NCBI RefSeq assembly: GCF_005239225.2
Contig: NC_133287.1
Location: 2,957,493-3,021,492, forward strand
Source of the DNA: Populus alba
Taxonomy: Eukaryota > Streptophyta > Magnoliopsida > Malpighiales > Salicaceae
DNA: 64,000 nt
Reading direction: 5' to 3'
The notes under the pieces were generated by a model, which saw only the letters and a list, made by a program, of their open reading frames with translations, did not search any database and was not told the DNA's origin. Both the position numbers and the translations under genes were made by a program. Below, piece after piece: positions 1 to 12,100 of the stretch. Position 1 is the first letter of the stretch, and the number at the start of each line of letters is the position of its first letter.

Positions 1-39
1 TGTGTGAGAGAGAGAGAGAGAGGAGATTACCTGCATATT

Positions 40-3000
40 TTATAAGCCTGAGAGAGTAGTGAGTACACAAGGTGGAGCATCTCTTCTTGGCCCCGCAACA
101 GAACGGTAAACATAAACTTTATCAGCCTGAGAGTCATCACTTCCATCCTCTTTCATTACTTCAACATTCAATCTGGGCATCTCCCTTGCCAATAACCGAC
201 AGCCATTCATTGTCACATTGCAGGCTGACATCCAAAGTGACCTCATAGACTCATACTTCTCCAAACCTGAAAGAAGTGCTGCATTTCCAAATGGACAGTC
301 CCTTATCTCAAGTTTCCTCAACTTTGGACAACCTTCTAGCACACACTGCATCCCCCTATCACTACTGCCCGCAAAAGCCACAGACAGAGTTTCCAGATTT
401 TTAGCATATTGCCCAATATATTCAAATGTCAGGTCTGTCAGGAGACCTGAAACAGATAGCCTCTGTAGTTTAGTGCAAGTCCTCACCACTGCCCCAAAAG
501 CCTCGTCCATAGGTTCATTTGTCAAGTAATCCGGTTGGCCTGGATTCATTATGCAAAGACGGAAGTGGGTGAAATCCGGGCAGTTCTGCACAATGGTTGC
601 TACTGCAGCATTGGTCATCTGCCGGCAAAAGTAGAGAACATAGTGGAGTCTTCGACATCCATAAGAGACAGCAACAAACCCTGCTTCAGTCACCCCGTGG
701 ATAATTTCCTCATCAAAGGGATCAGCAGGGAAGACACGGAGCTCCTCAAGCAATGGACAGTTGGATCCAACAGCCTCCAGCCCTTTGTCCCCCACAGTGT
801 CCAGGACCTGCATTAATGATGTGATTAAATATCCAAGCAGTTAATCTTAAGACTTAAGATTTGATGTTTGGTGTGATTAACTGCACTAAACAGTTGAGCC
901 TTTTTTCTTAGTATGTGTTTTTGGGGGGACTCTGGGCTGCAGATGAAAGGGTGCTACAGTGGTTGATGATTTGAAATGTAGCACTCAGACCTTCAACCAT
1001 TTAAGGATTCATCTCTCAGCACTAAAATCCTAAGTTGTATAAAACTCTTATTAAAGCACATGGTAAATATAAACATAGTCAACTTGATGTATAAAACTCT
1101 TCAATATAACTAGTAACAGCATGCAGGAAAATACAAAATCAGAAATTTTACACCACATGGAACCTTTGAAACAAAAGGAGCATCAGATGAATCAACTCCA
1201 AGGGAATTAACTGCCAAAATACCAGAAATAAAAGGTTGAGAGCTTGATAATATCCATTGTGCAAAATGAGACAAACTATATCACAGAGGTGTTAATTTAC
1301 TGGAGAAAGTACATCACCTCTCAGGAGAGTTAAACAATTAAGTCATAAATCTTAGGCTCTATGCCACAAAACTTGGAAGCAAAGACGATTTACTAAATTA
1401 TGCATGTAAAAATTAACAAATTGTTTCCAAGAAAGAAACTGATAGGAAAGATTAAAAACAAAGATTCATACCCAGAGGCGTCTAAGTCGTGGACATTGAC
1501 GGAGAAGACTAGCAAGTTCAAGACTTTGCAGAAAAGTATAGCTCAGGTTTAAGAAAGTCAAGTTTGAACAGACAGGGTACAGAACTGGTAGATATAGTGC
1601 TGTTGCCTCCCATAAACCAGAAAGAGTATTTAAATTCTTGCACTGGTTAAATGCACTTTCAAGCTCCGCATACTGACGAGTTGTAAGCTCTGGTGTGAAT
1701 GAACCAGTACCAAGCTCTGTCAATTGTGGAGCACAAACTAGCAGCCTTTGTAGGTGTTCCAAGGAAATACTTTTGTTGACCTTCAGAACCTTTAGTGACT
1801 TGCACCTACTTACAAGTCTCTCAAGTGCATCAAAATTGACATCAGTATTCAGATTGGCAAAGTTTAGTACTTCCAATGATGTGAAGTTTTCAGGGAAGCA
1901 GCTTAACCAACCACCACTCTTGTCATCAATGCCATTCTCTTGTATGTCAAGCTGAGTCAAACTCCTGCACCAAGAAAAAATAAGTTTTCTTGTGCAAGTG
2001 AAAATAATATAACACATAAATGTCCACAAAGCACAACAGAGGTCATAAATAATGAAATTAAGGGTTATTGACCAGTAAAAGAATACTCAGAAACGTATAG
2101 AAAATGAAAGAAAATAGCAGCTGCATGCAAAGCAATACACCTTTTTTTTCCCATCATAGTTTTTACCCATGAGTACAAGCGAACGCGTTACATTTCAACT
2201 AAAATGAACACATTACAGAAAAATAATTGCAGATAGAGCTGATAACCAACTAAGCAAATTCGTGAAACAGCACAGAGAAACCAGATCAATGAAATAAATT
2301 ATAAACATAAGCTACACAAAGAATACATAACACGTAATGTGCGAGTCTAATCAAGTCTTCACTGCAAACAAAGGTGCTATTGTCATAGGGAAATAGTTTT
2401 TAGGTATTTAAACCTTTGCTACAATCAGTATTACTAGATTTCTCCTGTTCTCAAGTTAAAGCCACGTTTCCAGCAAAACAAAGGAACATCTCCACTGGAC
2501 TCTTTTGATATGATTCTCATGAAGGAAATGGCATCCAGGAGCACCATCAATCAAATAACAAAGTGAATCACAGACTGCAAATAAGTATGGATCACTAGCA
2601 CTCACAGTTCAATGAATGAAATCCACACACTCCATACTTGCATAAAATCCAAAAATTCTTTTATGCCAATATTCTGGACACCAGCCTTTTCATTTATTCC
2701 CACTCCTTTCTAATACACAAGGCATCTGAGCCCAAGTAGACATTGAATATCTCCCAAAGATGGGTGATGCATACTGCCACCCAGAAAACATTGCAGCATC
2801 TCGATGACCATACAGCATTTTCCATGGTCATCGCTATCTAAACCAACAACCCAACACAAAAGTGCATTTGCCGAGCAGATGAAAAGTTGACAGCAATATC
2901 ATGACACCAATAAAATGCACGTCTAACAGGTAAAATGTCACATCAATAAAAAAAATAAACAGAGAAATTAAGCACAGAACAAAAGAAATGAAAAGATAGA

Positions 3001-4425
3001 ACCACTTGCAAACACGTTAAACTCTACTTTTCAGGTGGATTCTTCCCATCCAAAGACGGGTGCATTTGTTTTACAGCACCCCCCATATATTTCTGATTAA
3101 TCGTCAGATCTATAAAGATTTCAAGGAAATGCAAAGTCATGGACAGCTAAAACCAGCATGACTCAAGAAACCGTACATGTATCACTCAGTGTTAATTGTG
3201 GTACAAACACTGAGTTTGTGACAGAAACTACACTTTTGCTTCTTTTTTCCCCTGTTTTTTGTTCATCCAGGCCGATTGATCAACAGGATAACTATCCTCC
3301 TCACTTAACCCTCCCATTTCAGGTTGAGTATAATCGGATCCAATGTCACTTGAGATGAAACCAAAGAACTTTATCATCTAAGCTAGCGAGCACCCACCCT
3401 AGAACACCACAACATAATTGTATCCATTCATCAAACCCACTCGCTACCAAGACTATCATCCATGAAAATAACTGATCCAACAATGCATACAATGGATTAC
3501 ACACACAAAAAATAAAAAGTTACATTTTTCACATACGATAGAAAAAAAAAAAGATTTATTCTGGAGGAAAATGACATCAATCACATGCCATTATCCATTA
3601 AATCATCATTAATAGGTCAAAAGTCATATCAAGTAAAAGAAACCATATATTAGAAAAAGAAAGTAAACAAACAACAGCAGAACCACTTCCGTTACTGTTT
3701 AAACTCTGCGAACATAGATTTCCCAGCATAAACCAGAAAACTGCCAGTTTACTTCATAACTCACAAATCAAAAACCAAAGAACAGAAAAAAGTTGATCAC
3801 TTTCTCTAAAACTGAATTAATCACTGACAACTTGTGTTAGATCTAACCCCAAACAGTTAGCATTAAAACAACAAAAACCCAAGATTTTATGACAAACACT
3901 GTAAGTAACTAACAAAAATCCTTACTTGCAATGAGTGGCAATAGCAGCAAGCCCATCAGTACTAAACCCATCACAGCTCAACAGAGAAAGAACCTTAAAA
4001 TTAGGAAAATTAACAGCCAAAAACTCCAAACTTTCATCACTAACAGCCATTCTCTTAAGCCTCAGCTCTTCCAAAAACGGATACTTTGTTGCAAAAACTA
4101 CAAGCCAAGGATGAACATCAGCTCCCCAATTTTCAGGTACTAGATTAAAATCAGAAAATCTTGGCTTCCCTTTAAGAGTAACACTCTTAATTATTGGAAA
4201 TCTACGTGCAACAATTTCAGGAGAGACTGAATAACAGTTTCCTATAAAAACATGAGTTCTTGACCAGCTTTCTGCGTTGTACCAGTCCTTGCATACTAAA
4301 GACACTGCGCTACGATCTTTGTGTGATTTCAAGAGTGAAAGAACTCGTTCCAGTACTTCATCTGGGAATGGTGATGACCTTGTTGAGTCAAGAAATTCCC
4401 TTTTCATCTTTGGATTTGGACCCAT
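40..4425 (-). CDS. TIR1/AFB-family auxin receptor F-box protein (probably AFB6-like), 3 exons, complete
   Basis: Auxin co-receptor subunit of an SCF ubiquitin ligase; it binds auxin together with Aux/IAA repressors in the nucleus. Coding exons are 3926-4425, 1472-1964 and 40-807, giving 586 aa, close to TIR1 (594) and AFB2 (575). All junctions are GT-AG and frames carry through (the codon for Lys167 is split by the first intron). An F-box lies at about residues 20-58 ([13 protein letters not shown]), followed by leucine-rich repeats to the C-terminus. Pocket residues align with TIR1 at a constant offset of 11: Arg414 (TIR1 Arg403, in HFRLCIM) and Ser449 (Ser438) are kept, but TIR1 His78 is Arg89 ([13 protein letters not shown]). 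The short N-terminal extension, the Arg and the weak miR393 site argue against TIR1 or AFB2/3; an AFB6-type assignment is inference. An in-frame ATG one codon upstream (4428) is an alternative start. Confidence 0.95.
231..252 (-). promoter_or_regulatory. Degenerate miR393 target site in the AFB coding sequence
   Basis: This is the position where TIR1/AFB2/AFB3 mRNAs carry the miR393 site, over the conserved residues ESMRSLW. Against miR393 as I recall it, pairing is perfect at miRNA positions 1-7 but fails at 8, 13, 17, 20 and 21, with a G:U at 11. Cleavage is therefore doubtful. Confidence 0.55.
808..1471 (-). other. AFB intron 2
   Basis: Intron between exons 2 and 3 with donor GTATGA and acceptor TAATGCAG, in phase 0. 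I see nothing else in it. Confidence 0.9.
1965..3925 (-). other. AFB intron 1 (about 2 kb)
   Basis: Donor GTAAGG and acceptor TTGGTGCAG. It splits a Lys codon between the F-box/first LRRs and the middle LRRs. The interior is AT-rich; I see no coding sequence or transposon end in it. Confidence 0.9.
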
Positions 4426-4740
4426 CAAAGTAAAAACTCAGAACTCAGTCTCGGTATTTAGGATGGGGAAAGATTTTTCATGAAAAAAAATTATATTCAT
4501 CAAATCCCATTTTGAAATTTGAAAGATGGAGATGAAAGCAAAGAAAAAGAGGGCGTTTTACTATTGAAAATTTTTCTGCAGGCCCATTTGGAAAATTTTG
4601 AAAGATGGAGATGACAAGATGATAATTACTTTTTTTTCTGCAAAATCTGAAGGGAGAATGCAGTGAGGATGAAGTTGTGATTGGAGAGGGGATTAAAGAG
4701 GGAAATAATTGGAGATTTGGAATCACTCTCTGGTTGGTTG
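4426..4740 (-). other. 5' UTR and proximal promoter of the AFB gene
   Basis: Pyrimidine-rich leader on the coding strand. It contains a direct repeat of a 15-base motif (GAAAGATGGAGATGA on the + strand at about 4521 and 4600). The transcription start is not determinable from sequence. Confidence 0.4.
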
Positions 4741-5060
4741 CTTCTGACCCTATTTTGTACCGTGGTATCGCAGCTATCGCTTACTGCTTACTTTCTAAAG
4801 TGTTTTTTTTTTTAATAAATTAAAATAATATTTTTTATTTTTTAAATTTTATTTTTAATATTATAACATCAAAATAATTAAAAAATAATTGTTTTCAAAA
4901 ATAATTTTAAAAACCGAAAACAAATGATATCTTCTTCATGGAGATTGAATGGCCAAACAAGAAAGAGAACAGAGAGGTGTGGAGTAATATAATAGGAAAA
5001 GCGTACAAGTACAGAGATGATAGAAAGAATGTACTACTGGAGAGATATAATATTATTATA

Positions 5061-5279
5061 GGGGCTGTTTGGGATTGAGGTGTGATCTGTTTTTTGAAAA
5101 AATTCAAACTTTTTTTTTTTTTTTTTGCTAAAATTGAGTTCGGTTTGTACTTTCTGGATCGTTTTGATGTGCTGATATCAAAAATAATTTTTAAAAAATA
5201 AAAAACATTATTAGCATGCTTTTCGGCACGAAAAGCTATTTGAAAAGCAACAGCTACCACACTCCCAAACACCCTCTTA
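5061..5279. mobile_element. Tourist-like MITE (diverged)
   Basis: The ends form imperfect inverted repeats: GGGGCTGTTTGGGATTGAGG at the left, and reading inward from the right GAGGGTGTTTGGGAGTGTGG. The interior carries the phrase TTGATGTGCTGATAT followed by an A/T-rich stretch, which recurs in several other elements of this window (about 43950-44160, 45870-46045, 48060-48245, 49436-49632). The target duplication is not clear. Confidence 0.6.
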
Positions 5280-8200
5280 ATACTACTAATTACCATCTAT
5301 ATTCTTTCTAGATTTTTGGATTAATTTTCACTTTAATAAAAATTTTGTTTAAATTAACTTCTAGTGACTTTTTCTTTATTTTGTATTTTTTATAATTTTT
5401 TTATTTCATAAATTAATAAAACATGTTTTTTAAATTTATGAAAGTTATCTTGAATGTTGGTTATGTGTGGGACTGAAGGTTTTTTTGTTTTTAAAATGTT
5501 TTTTTAATAAATTAAATTAATATTTTTTATGATTTTATGTATTAATGTTAAAAATATAAAAATATTTTAATATATTTTTCATATCTTAAAAAAAATATAT
5601 TTTTTGAAGGTTTTATCTTTTATTTTTTGCTTTTTGAACCTTATCATCATTATTTTGTTATTTTCAATCATATTAACAATTTAAAATTCAAAATTTTCTT
5701 TATATTTGAAATTATATTCATTATGACTATATAAAAAAAAAATTATATTCCTAGTAGAAGTGAAGGCATAGAAATTCAGATGTTTATATCTTTTTTTTAT
5801 TAAATATATTTTTAATTTTTTCTTGGTGTCATTTTTTAATAATGAAAGTAACACTTAACAAAATAATTTAATCAATTAAAGGGTAAAAAAGGTATCAAAA
5901 GCTAGTGATTATTATCTATTATTGATGTGTTTCTATTCGTTTAGTGGGCTTGACATTATACTTCAATTATATTTTTAAATTTTAATTATTTTAATACAAT
6001 AATAAATAATAAAATTAAAAATACATTATTTTAATATATTTTTAAATAAAATATATTTTAAAAAATAACATCTTGTAGTACAACCCATAAAGCTGAAGCT
6101 GACACGGACATGGCTGGAATGGAGAGAAGAAGATAACCCACAGCAACACCTAACCTATTCCATATCCACTCGTATCATGACACGTACGCAAAAAGGACAT
6201 TTGGGTGCGTATTGCGCACACGATGTAGGTTAGAGTGGGCTGTAATGGCTCTAGGCCTATTTGGGTAAGGGAGGGGTAGTTATACGGGTAGAGGCTTTGA
6301 AAAATTAAAGCTAACTACAAATGGTAAAATTCGTTTTTGCCTTTTTTACTCTTACGAAAACTTTTTACTGCCCATGCATGTAATCATTTGGAGAATTACC
6401 GTTCTGATTATAAGGTTCATTCATTCTCGATTTTGCCCTTCATTCATTCTCGATTTTTGGGTCTTTTGTAATTCTATTACAGTTTAACAAAAATTTCGAG
6501 AAAATAAAACATATTAAAAAAGTATTTAAAAATAACATATTTTAAATACAATTATTATTGAAAATAGTGGCTAAAAATAATTGTTATTAAAAATAGCAAT
6601 TTTAGACAACTACAATTAAAACTAGCAGTTGTTTCAACATTTATTTTTTAATCAAATTAATTAAAAATTATAAAAATTAATTTAAATTTTCATGAAGATT
6701 CAATAGCTAAAAATAAAATTCAAGATCTAATAATCAGGAAAGAATATATCACTGAAAACATATCATAGCTCCATTTTCAAGACTCGTAATATTGTTTAAA
6801 AAATCTCGATGAAACGATTCTAACAACACCTTGAAAAACCATCAAACATAATCCTAATATGTTAAAGGTTTTATTTAGGGCTAATTTAGGGTCAATTATA
6901 ACCTCATTTAGTGGTCTTTCAATATGTATTTACAAATATCTTGTTGAAATCTTTCCAACAGTACTGGATATGTAAAAAACAGATCTTTGGTGTGTTACCG
7001 GAGATCCATTTTTTCTTTCCATTTTTTTTTTTCCTTTGGTTATCTTTTCTACCATATCACCTTATCTCTTTACTCATTAGATCTTGAATCTTATCTCTTA
7101 ACCATTGGATCTTCGTAAATTTTTAAGTTGATTTTTGATAAGGTTAATTATTATTATTTAAAAAATATATATATATATATTAATAGTGACCTGTGTACAA
7201 AATTGATATTAGAAAACGTGGCTTGCATGTTTTGCCCATAAAAATACCTAAGCATATTTAGACTTGGAAGGCCAAGCTTGCCCACTTGATTTCCCTTAGA
7301 AAAACTCAAGTGAGTGACTTTAAAAAAAAAAAAAAAAAACATGTTGTCTACTTGGGAGGAGATGACATGTTGTTTCGTTGCAATTGAAAAAAAAAAGGTT
7401 TTCAAGGTATTTGAATCCAAAACCCCTTCAATTTTAAACTCTTTTTTACAATAATAATAATAAAAAAAAAAGTAGGATTCTTAGTGACCCCCATTTCCAA
7501 ACCCAAAACATCATTTAATTAGATTAAAAACTAATAATCACACTAAATCAAGATGAAATCTTTATAAATCTGATCTACTTTCTTCAATATGATTAAATAT
7601 TTAAAGTGCTTTCATTGAATACTTTTCTTCAACACGAACCTGCCAACACCAAGATTTAGTTTTTTTATCATCAAAACATGATTGATCAAAATCTCTCTCT
7701 TTCTCTTTCCTATTTTTAAAGATTTTCTCTCTCCTGTCTTAACAATCAAATACTTGAACATAACAATAAAAAAGAAAGTTTGTAATATAAATATTTAAAA
7801 ATCTATGAGCCAATCATGTAAAAAGAAAAAGAAAAAAAGGTATCAAGCTGTAATTCACAATGAAATTATGAGCAGGTTTGTATCAACTAAGAAAGTAAAA
7901 CACCTTTTTCTTTTAGCTTGTTATAGCACGGATACATCTTAGCAATAAATTGTGAATGAGTCTACAATAATTGGAATAATTTATAGTGAAATTGTGAGTG
8001 AATCTACAACAATTAGGGTAGTAAAATTTCTTATTGTTTTGGTTTGTCTTGTAAATATAATAGGTATCAATGTTTATTGAATCTTTAAAGTTGAAACGTA
8101 TTCATTACTTTATCCAAACCCACTTAGTTTAGTTAGTACCATTATTTTTTTTTTGTTTGATTTTTTTTAATAAAGGAAAAATATTTGGAAAGGGAATTTT

Positions 8201-8775
8201 TAGTGAATTTTCTTTTCCACTCTCTCTCTCTTTTTTTTTTTTTCCCTTTTCATTTTTTTTTTTAGTTGGCAATGATCAACTTTTACATCAAACAATTCTA
8301 TCAATAAATCATTTAAAATGTCAACCATAATATTAGTAATTACAAAAAAAATAATACAAGTCTCTTAGCAAAGTTAATTTTTTATTTTTGTTGCCTAAAT
8401 AAACAGATCTCGCAATACAAAAGAAAAAGGTCTAATTGTAAGTTTGTCAAAACATGTTTGGATTTTATTGATTTGGAATAAATAGGGCTTAAAGGACCAA
8501 TTTTGATGTTGAAAAAAATATGGAAGGTTGTCGTTGCCTAACATTGTTTCTATGGCCGATGTAGGCAACACACGTGTTAGTGTGTAAAGGAGGTCGCAAT
8601 GCTATGATAGCATGTGTGACCTTCACTGGTGGCTCTAAACGTGACAAATCTTTCATTTTCATGTGGGATGACGCGTATAGGGTAGCTTATGATGGTTTAT
8701 TGCTAGCAGCGTTTTATTTTTTCCTTTCCTCCCTCATCTCCTCAGAATTTACGTTGCTTTATCAAAAAATTTGAA

Positions 8776-9145
8776 TTGTACTCTCATTTTATTATTATTT
8801 TAGATCTGATCCTTAATATTTTGATTGAATTTGTATTAGGAATCTTTTTGTGAAATTGAATAGTTTTTTTAATTTCACTTTTCAATCAAAAAATTAAAAG
8901 TTATGCTCTTATTTTATTTTTCAGATCATGTCTATATTCTTTTAATTTTAATTTTTGTTTTTGATCATATTGTGATTGATTTTATTTTTTAATTTCACCG
9001 TATAATAAAAAAATTATAAGTTGCCATCTCATCTGTTTTTATTTCAAACTTAGTCACTTTCTTAATTAATATTTTTTGTGTGTTAGGTTATCTTGTAAAG
9101 TTGAATTTTTTTATTTTATCATTCAACACATGGTTTGTTAAAAAT
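8776..9145 (+). repeat. Degenerate tandem array, about three units of ~122 bp
   Basis: Units begin at about 8776, 8901 and 9021. Each opens with TT(G/A)(T/C)..CTC, is T-rich, and ends with a segment like TTTCA..ATCAAAAAAATTA(T/A)AAG. The strand bias toward T is strong. It resembles the internal repeats of degenerate plant LTR elements, but no coding domain is visible. Confidence 0.5.
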
Positions 9146-12100
9146 TTAGTTGCGTTTTTTCTTAATAGAATGATCTTTAGTTACGTGATCTAAGTCATGG
9201 ATTTGAAAACCTTAATTCGGATTAATTGGGTCCTTTTTTTTAAGGTTTTGGTTTTTTTACACTAGTTTTCCCCTTTCAATTATGTCACTCCATGTTAGTG
9301 GTTCTTTTTTTTGTTTTTTGCAAATGGACTTTGTAGTTTTCTTTGAATTTTTTTTTTATACTTGTTTATCCGAATTCCAATACCTGGATTACAAGTTTTG
9401 CGGGTTAATACGAGTTTTTTTATAATTTTTTAATTTAATATATTTTTTATTTCATCATTTGGTGCTGAGTTGTTTTAGATTTGATCTTTGTAATTTTTTC
9501 TATTTTTATGAGGTAATCTCACTAGCATGAACTAGGTCGTGGAGTTTGGTTGGTTTGCCTAATTTGTGGAATTGTTTGTCATTTTTGTAAAAAAAAATTT
9601 AAAATTTATTATTTTACATTGAATTAGTTAAGAATTAAGTTTTCCCTATTTTATTTTACTTGCTTCACCTCACTTTCGCGATACTGTTTGTACATTAAAT
9701 ATAATTACTTAGGTTGCATGATTAACTTTTTTTTAAAAAAATTGCTTTATTTACCATGTTTTTATATAATTTAATTAAATTATACTAGGTTTTTTTTTTT
9801 TTTAAATATCCAATCTACATCCTTGGTAGCAAATTTTTTTCTAGTTGTTTAAAATATGCTTGTGTTGCCTAAACATTTATTTCATTGATAATATACTTTT
9901 GGTGTGTTGGGGGGACCTATATATCTAATTTGTGTGTGTCTGTATCTATATATCCTTAACGATCATATGAATGCAATAACTAACATGATAATCAACACAT
10001 ATTTCTCAAAGAATTTCTAGGATGAGAAGAGTTTTTGGTTTCTTTTCTCCAATCAAAGACGGTTAAAAAGACAATTCGATGCCAACAGGTCAAACCTAAC
10101 AAGGACACACATGTGTGTCTTATGTAGTTTGTATTCGACAAAAACTTATCCCACAACGAATCTCCTTGACTAGAACTTTCGTTTTCAATCATCACCTGTC
10201 CATTTTTTCCCTTCCACAGACCAAAAGTCCAAAGTAATAGGTCAATAGTTATCCCAAAAATCTTCCAACAATAACTCCGTGAATTTACCGCCATTGCCTC
10301 GTTTCAGAAATATATATATTGTAAAAATTTATTTTTTATAGTATTTTTTATACTGTTTTAATAAGATTATAATAAAAATAAAATTTTAAAAAATAAAAAA
10401 TTATTTTAATAATACTTTAAAAAAATAACCAAATGAAACTCGATAGCTAACTATTAACTCGATACTGAAATGCTTATGAGAAATAGTAGTAATAGAGGGA
10501 GTTTAAGAGCATGGATAAAATGATATTTGTTTAAAAGTTAATGTTCTAATGTTTTTAGATTATTTGTTGTTATGAAAAATAAAATTTAAAAATTAAAATA
10601 TTATTATTTTAATATATTTTTAAATGAATATACAACTTTCAATGCAGGAGGACTGTAGTATTTTCTGCACAAATTTCGAGCTTTTCACATTAAAATAGAA
10701 AACCCTTTTGAGAAAATAAAAAAACAGAGAGAAAGGACCTAACCAGATCTCCAAGAACATGGCCTCTCCTTCTCAATGCCATTAATTATTTCCCTGACCT
10801 ATCGCTTTTCTTGGAAATCCACATCCCCAATTATCCAGTGCCCAAATTGCCCATGCTCCTCAAAAGAGCTACGTGGGTGATATTGTCATTTTAAGCGGAG
10901 GATCCCACATATGGGTCTGTAGTTGAGTTTATTTACCTTGGTGCCACTAGTCTTGTCAGCTCTCACTTTGTAAGAAATCTCTGGTAAGAGAGCTCACTGT
11001 CTAAATCAGCCTAAAAAGAGAGGAGCAGATGCTGCCATGTGAAAGCTTCAGCTTTTGTCAGCGTGGAAGCAGGGAAGACACTACCTTGAATACGGTGACC
11101 ATTTTTGCATGCTAAGGGCCAGGTATTTCTGTAATATTGAAGAACATGATGGGGCTTAAAGTTATTTTGGTTTTGCATGGACAGATTTGACCCTGTCTCT
11201 TTGATCCATGATTGGGCCAATGTGAAGAAGAAAAGGTGGCGTGTTTTATCCAGTAAATAATTGCGGCACGATGCATCACAAAGAAAAGGTTGAATTGTGC
11301 TGTGTGCTAGGTACAGCGGGTAAATTATATTTTTTAAAAAAATATTTTTTTATTTTTTTATTTTTAATATTAACATATCAAAATTATTAAAAGCACTAAA
11401 AATTTAATTTAATATATTTTAAAATTAAATGCTTTTTTAAAACACAATAATAAAACAAAAGTTACCATTATCTCATTTACCTTGCCAAAGTCGCAGTTAT
11501 TATGTGACAATGATGCCCATGTGCACGTCTCAAATGTCTTAAAACTCCTTGTTTTTTTCGCCAATTTTTCTTGTTCTGGTTGATTTTTTGGGGGGTGATT
11601 TGGAGGCTTCAATCTGTAGTTATGGTGTGATCATGGAGATTCTCATCTATAATAAGCAAATTTAGCGCCATGATTAGGGTTAATTATCTTGTATGATGGC
11701 ATGATGGCCACCATGGCTCAAACTTCAAGCTATGCTATTAATAATAAATACACTCCTTGCCCTCTAATTTTGTAATCTTAGTATGTGAAAATTAATATAA
11801 AATTTCTATCAGACCTTGGGAAAAAAATAGTAATAGAAGAAAATATGTTTATGTAAACAATAAAATAAAATTCATTTATTTTTGACATTAACACATTAAA
11901 ATAATTTTAAAAATAAAAAAAAATCAAATTTTAACATTAAACCTCAATTCTGAACCGACCCTGAACCCATGATTAAGCATTGTAGTTTAAGTTTAATCTG
12001 ACACAAAACACTGTCATGTGGAAGATCACGTGATGCCCTCCTCAACCGCACGAGTCCACGTTTTTGGTGGCACAGCACGAGCAAAAAAATTAGAGCATCT

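Noticed and set aside
218..816. Plus-strand ORFs opposite AFB exon 3
   Set aside because: They are shadows of the conserved minus-strand LRR exon and match no family.
4907..5296. 129-aa minus-strand ORF
   Set aside because: It runs through a Tourist-like element and a poly-T tract; composition is low-complexity.
7154..7420. 88-aa minus-strand ORF
   Set aside because: It is made of poly-Phe/Lys from homopolymer runs; no gene signal.
8574..8774. 66-aa ORF before the T-rich array
   Set aside because: No recognised domain, and it adjoins repeat DNA; possibly element-derived but unsupported.
9992..10294. 100-aa minus-strand ORF
   Set aside because: Plausible composition but no recognised motif, splice or promoter context.
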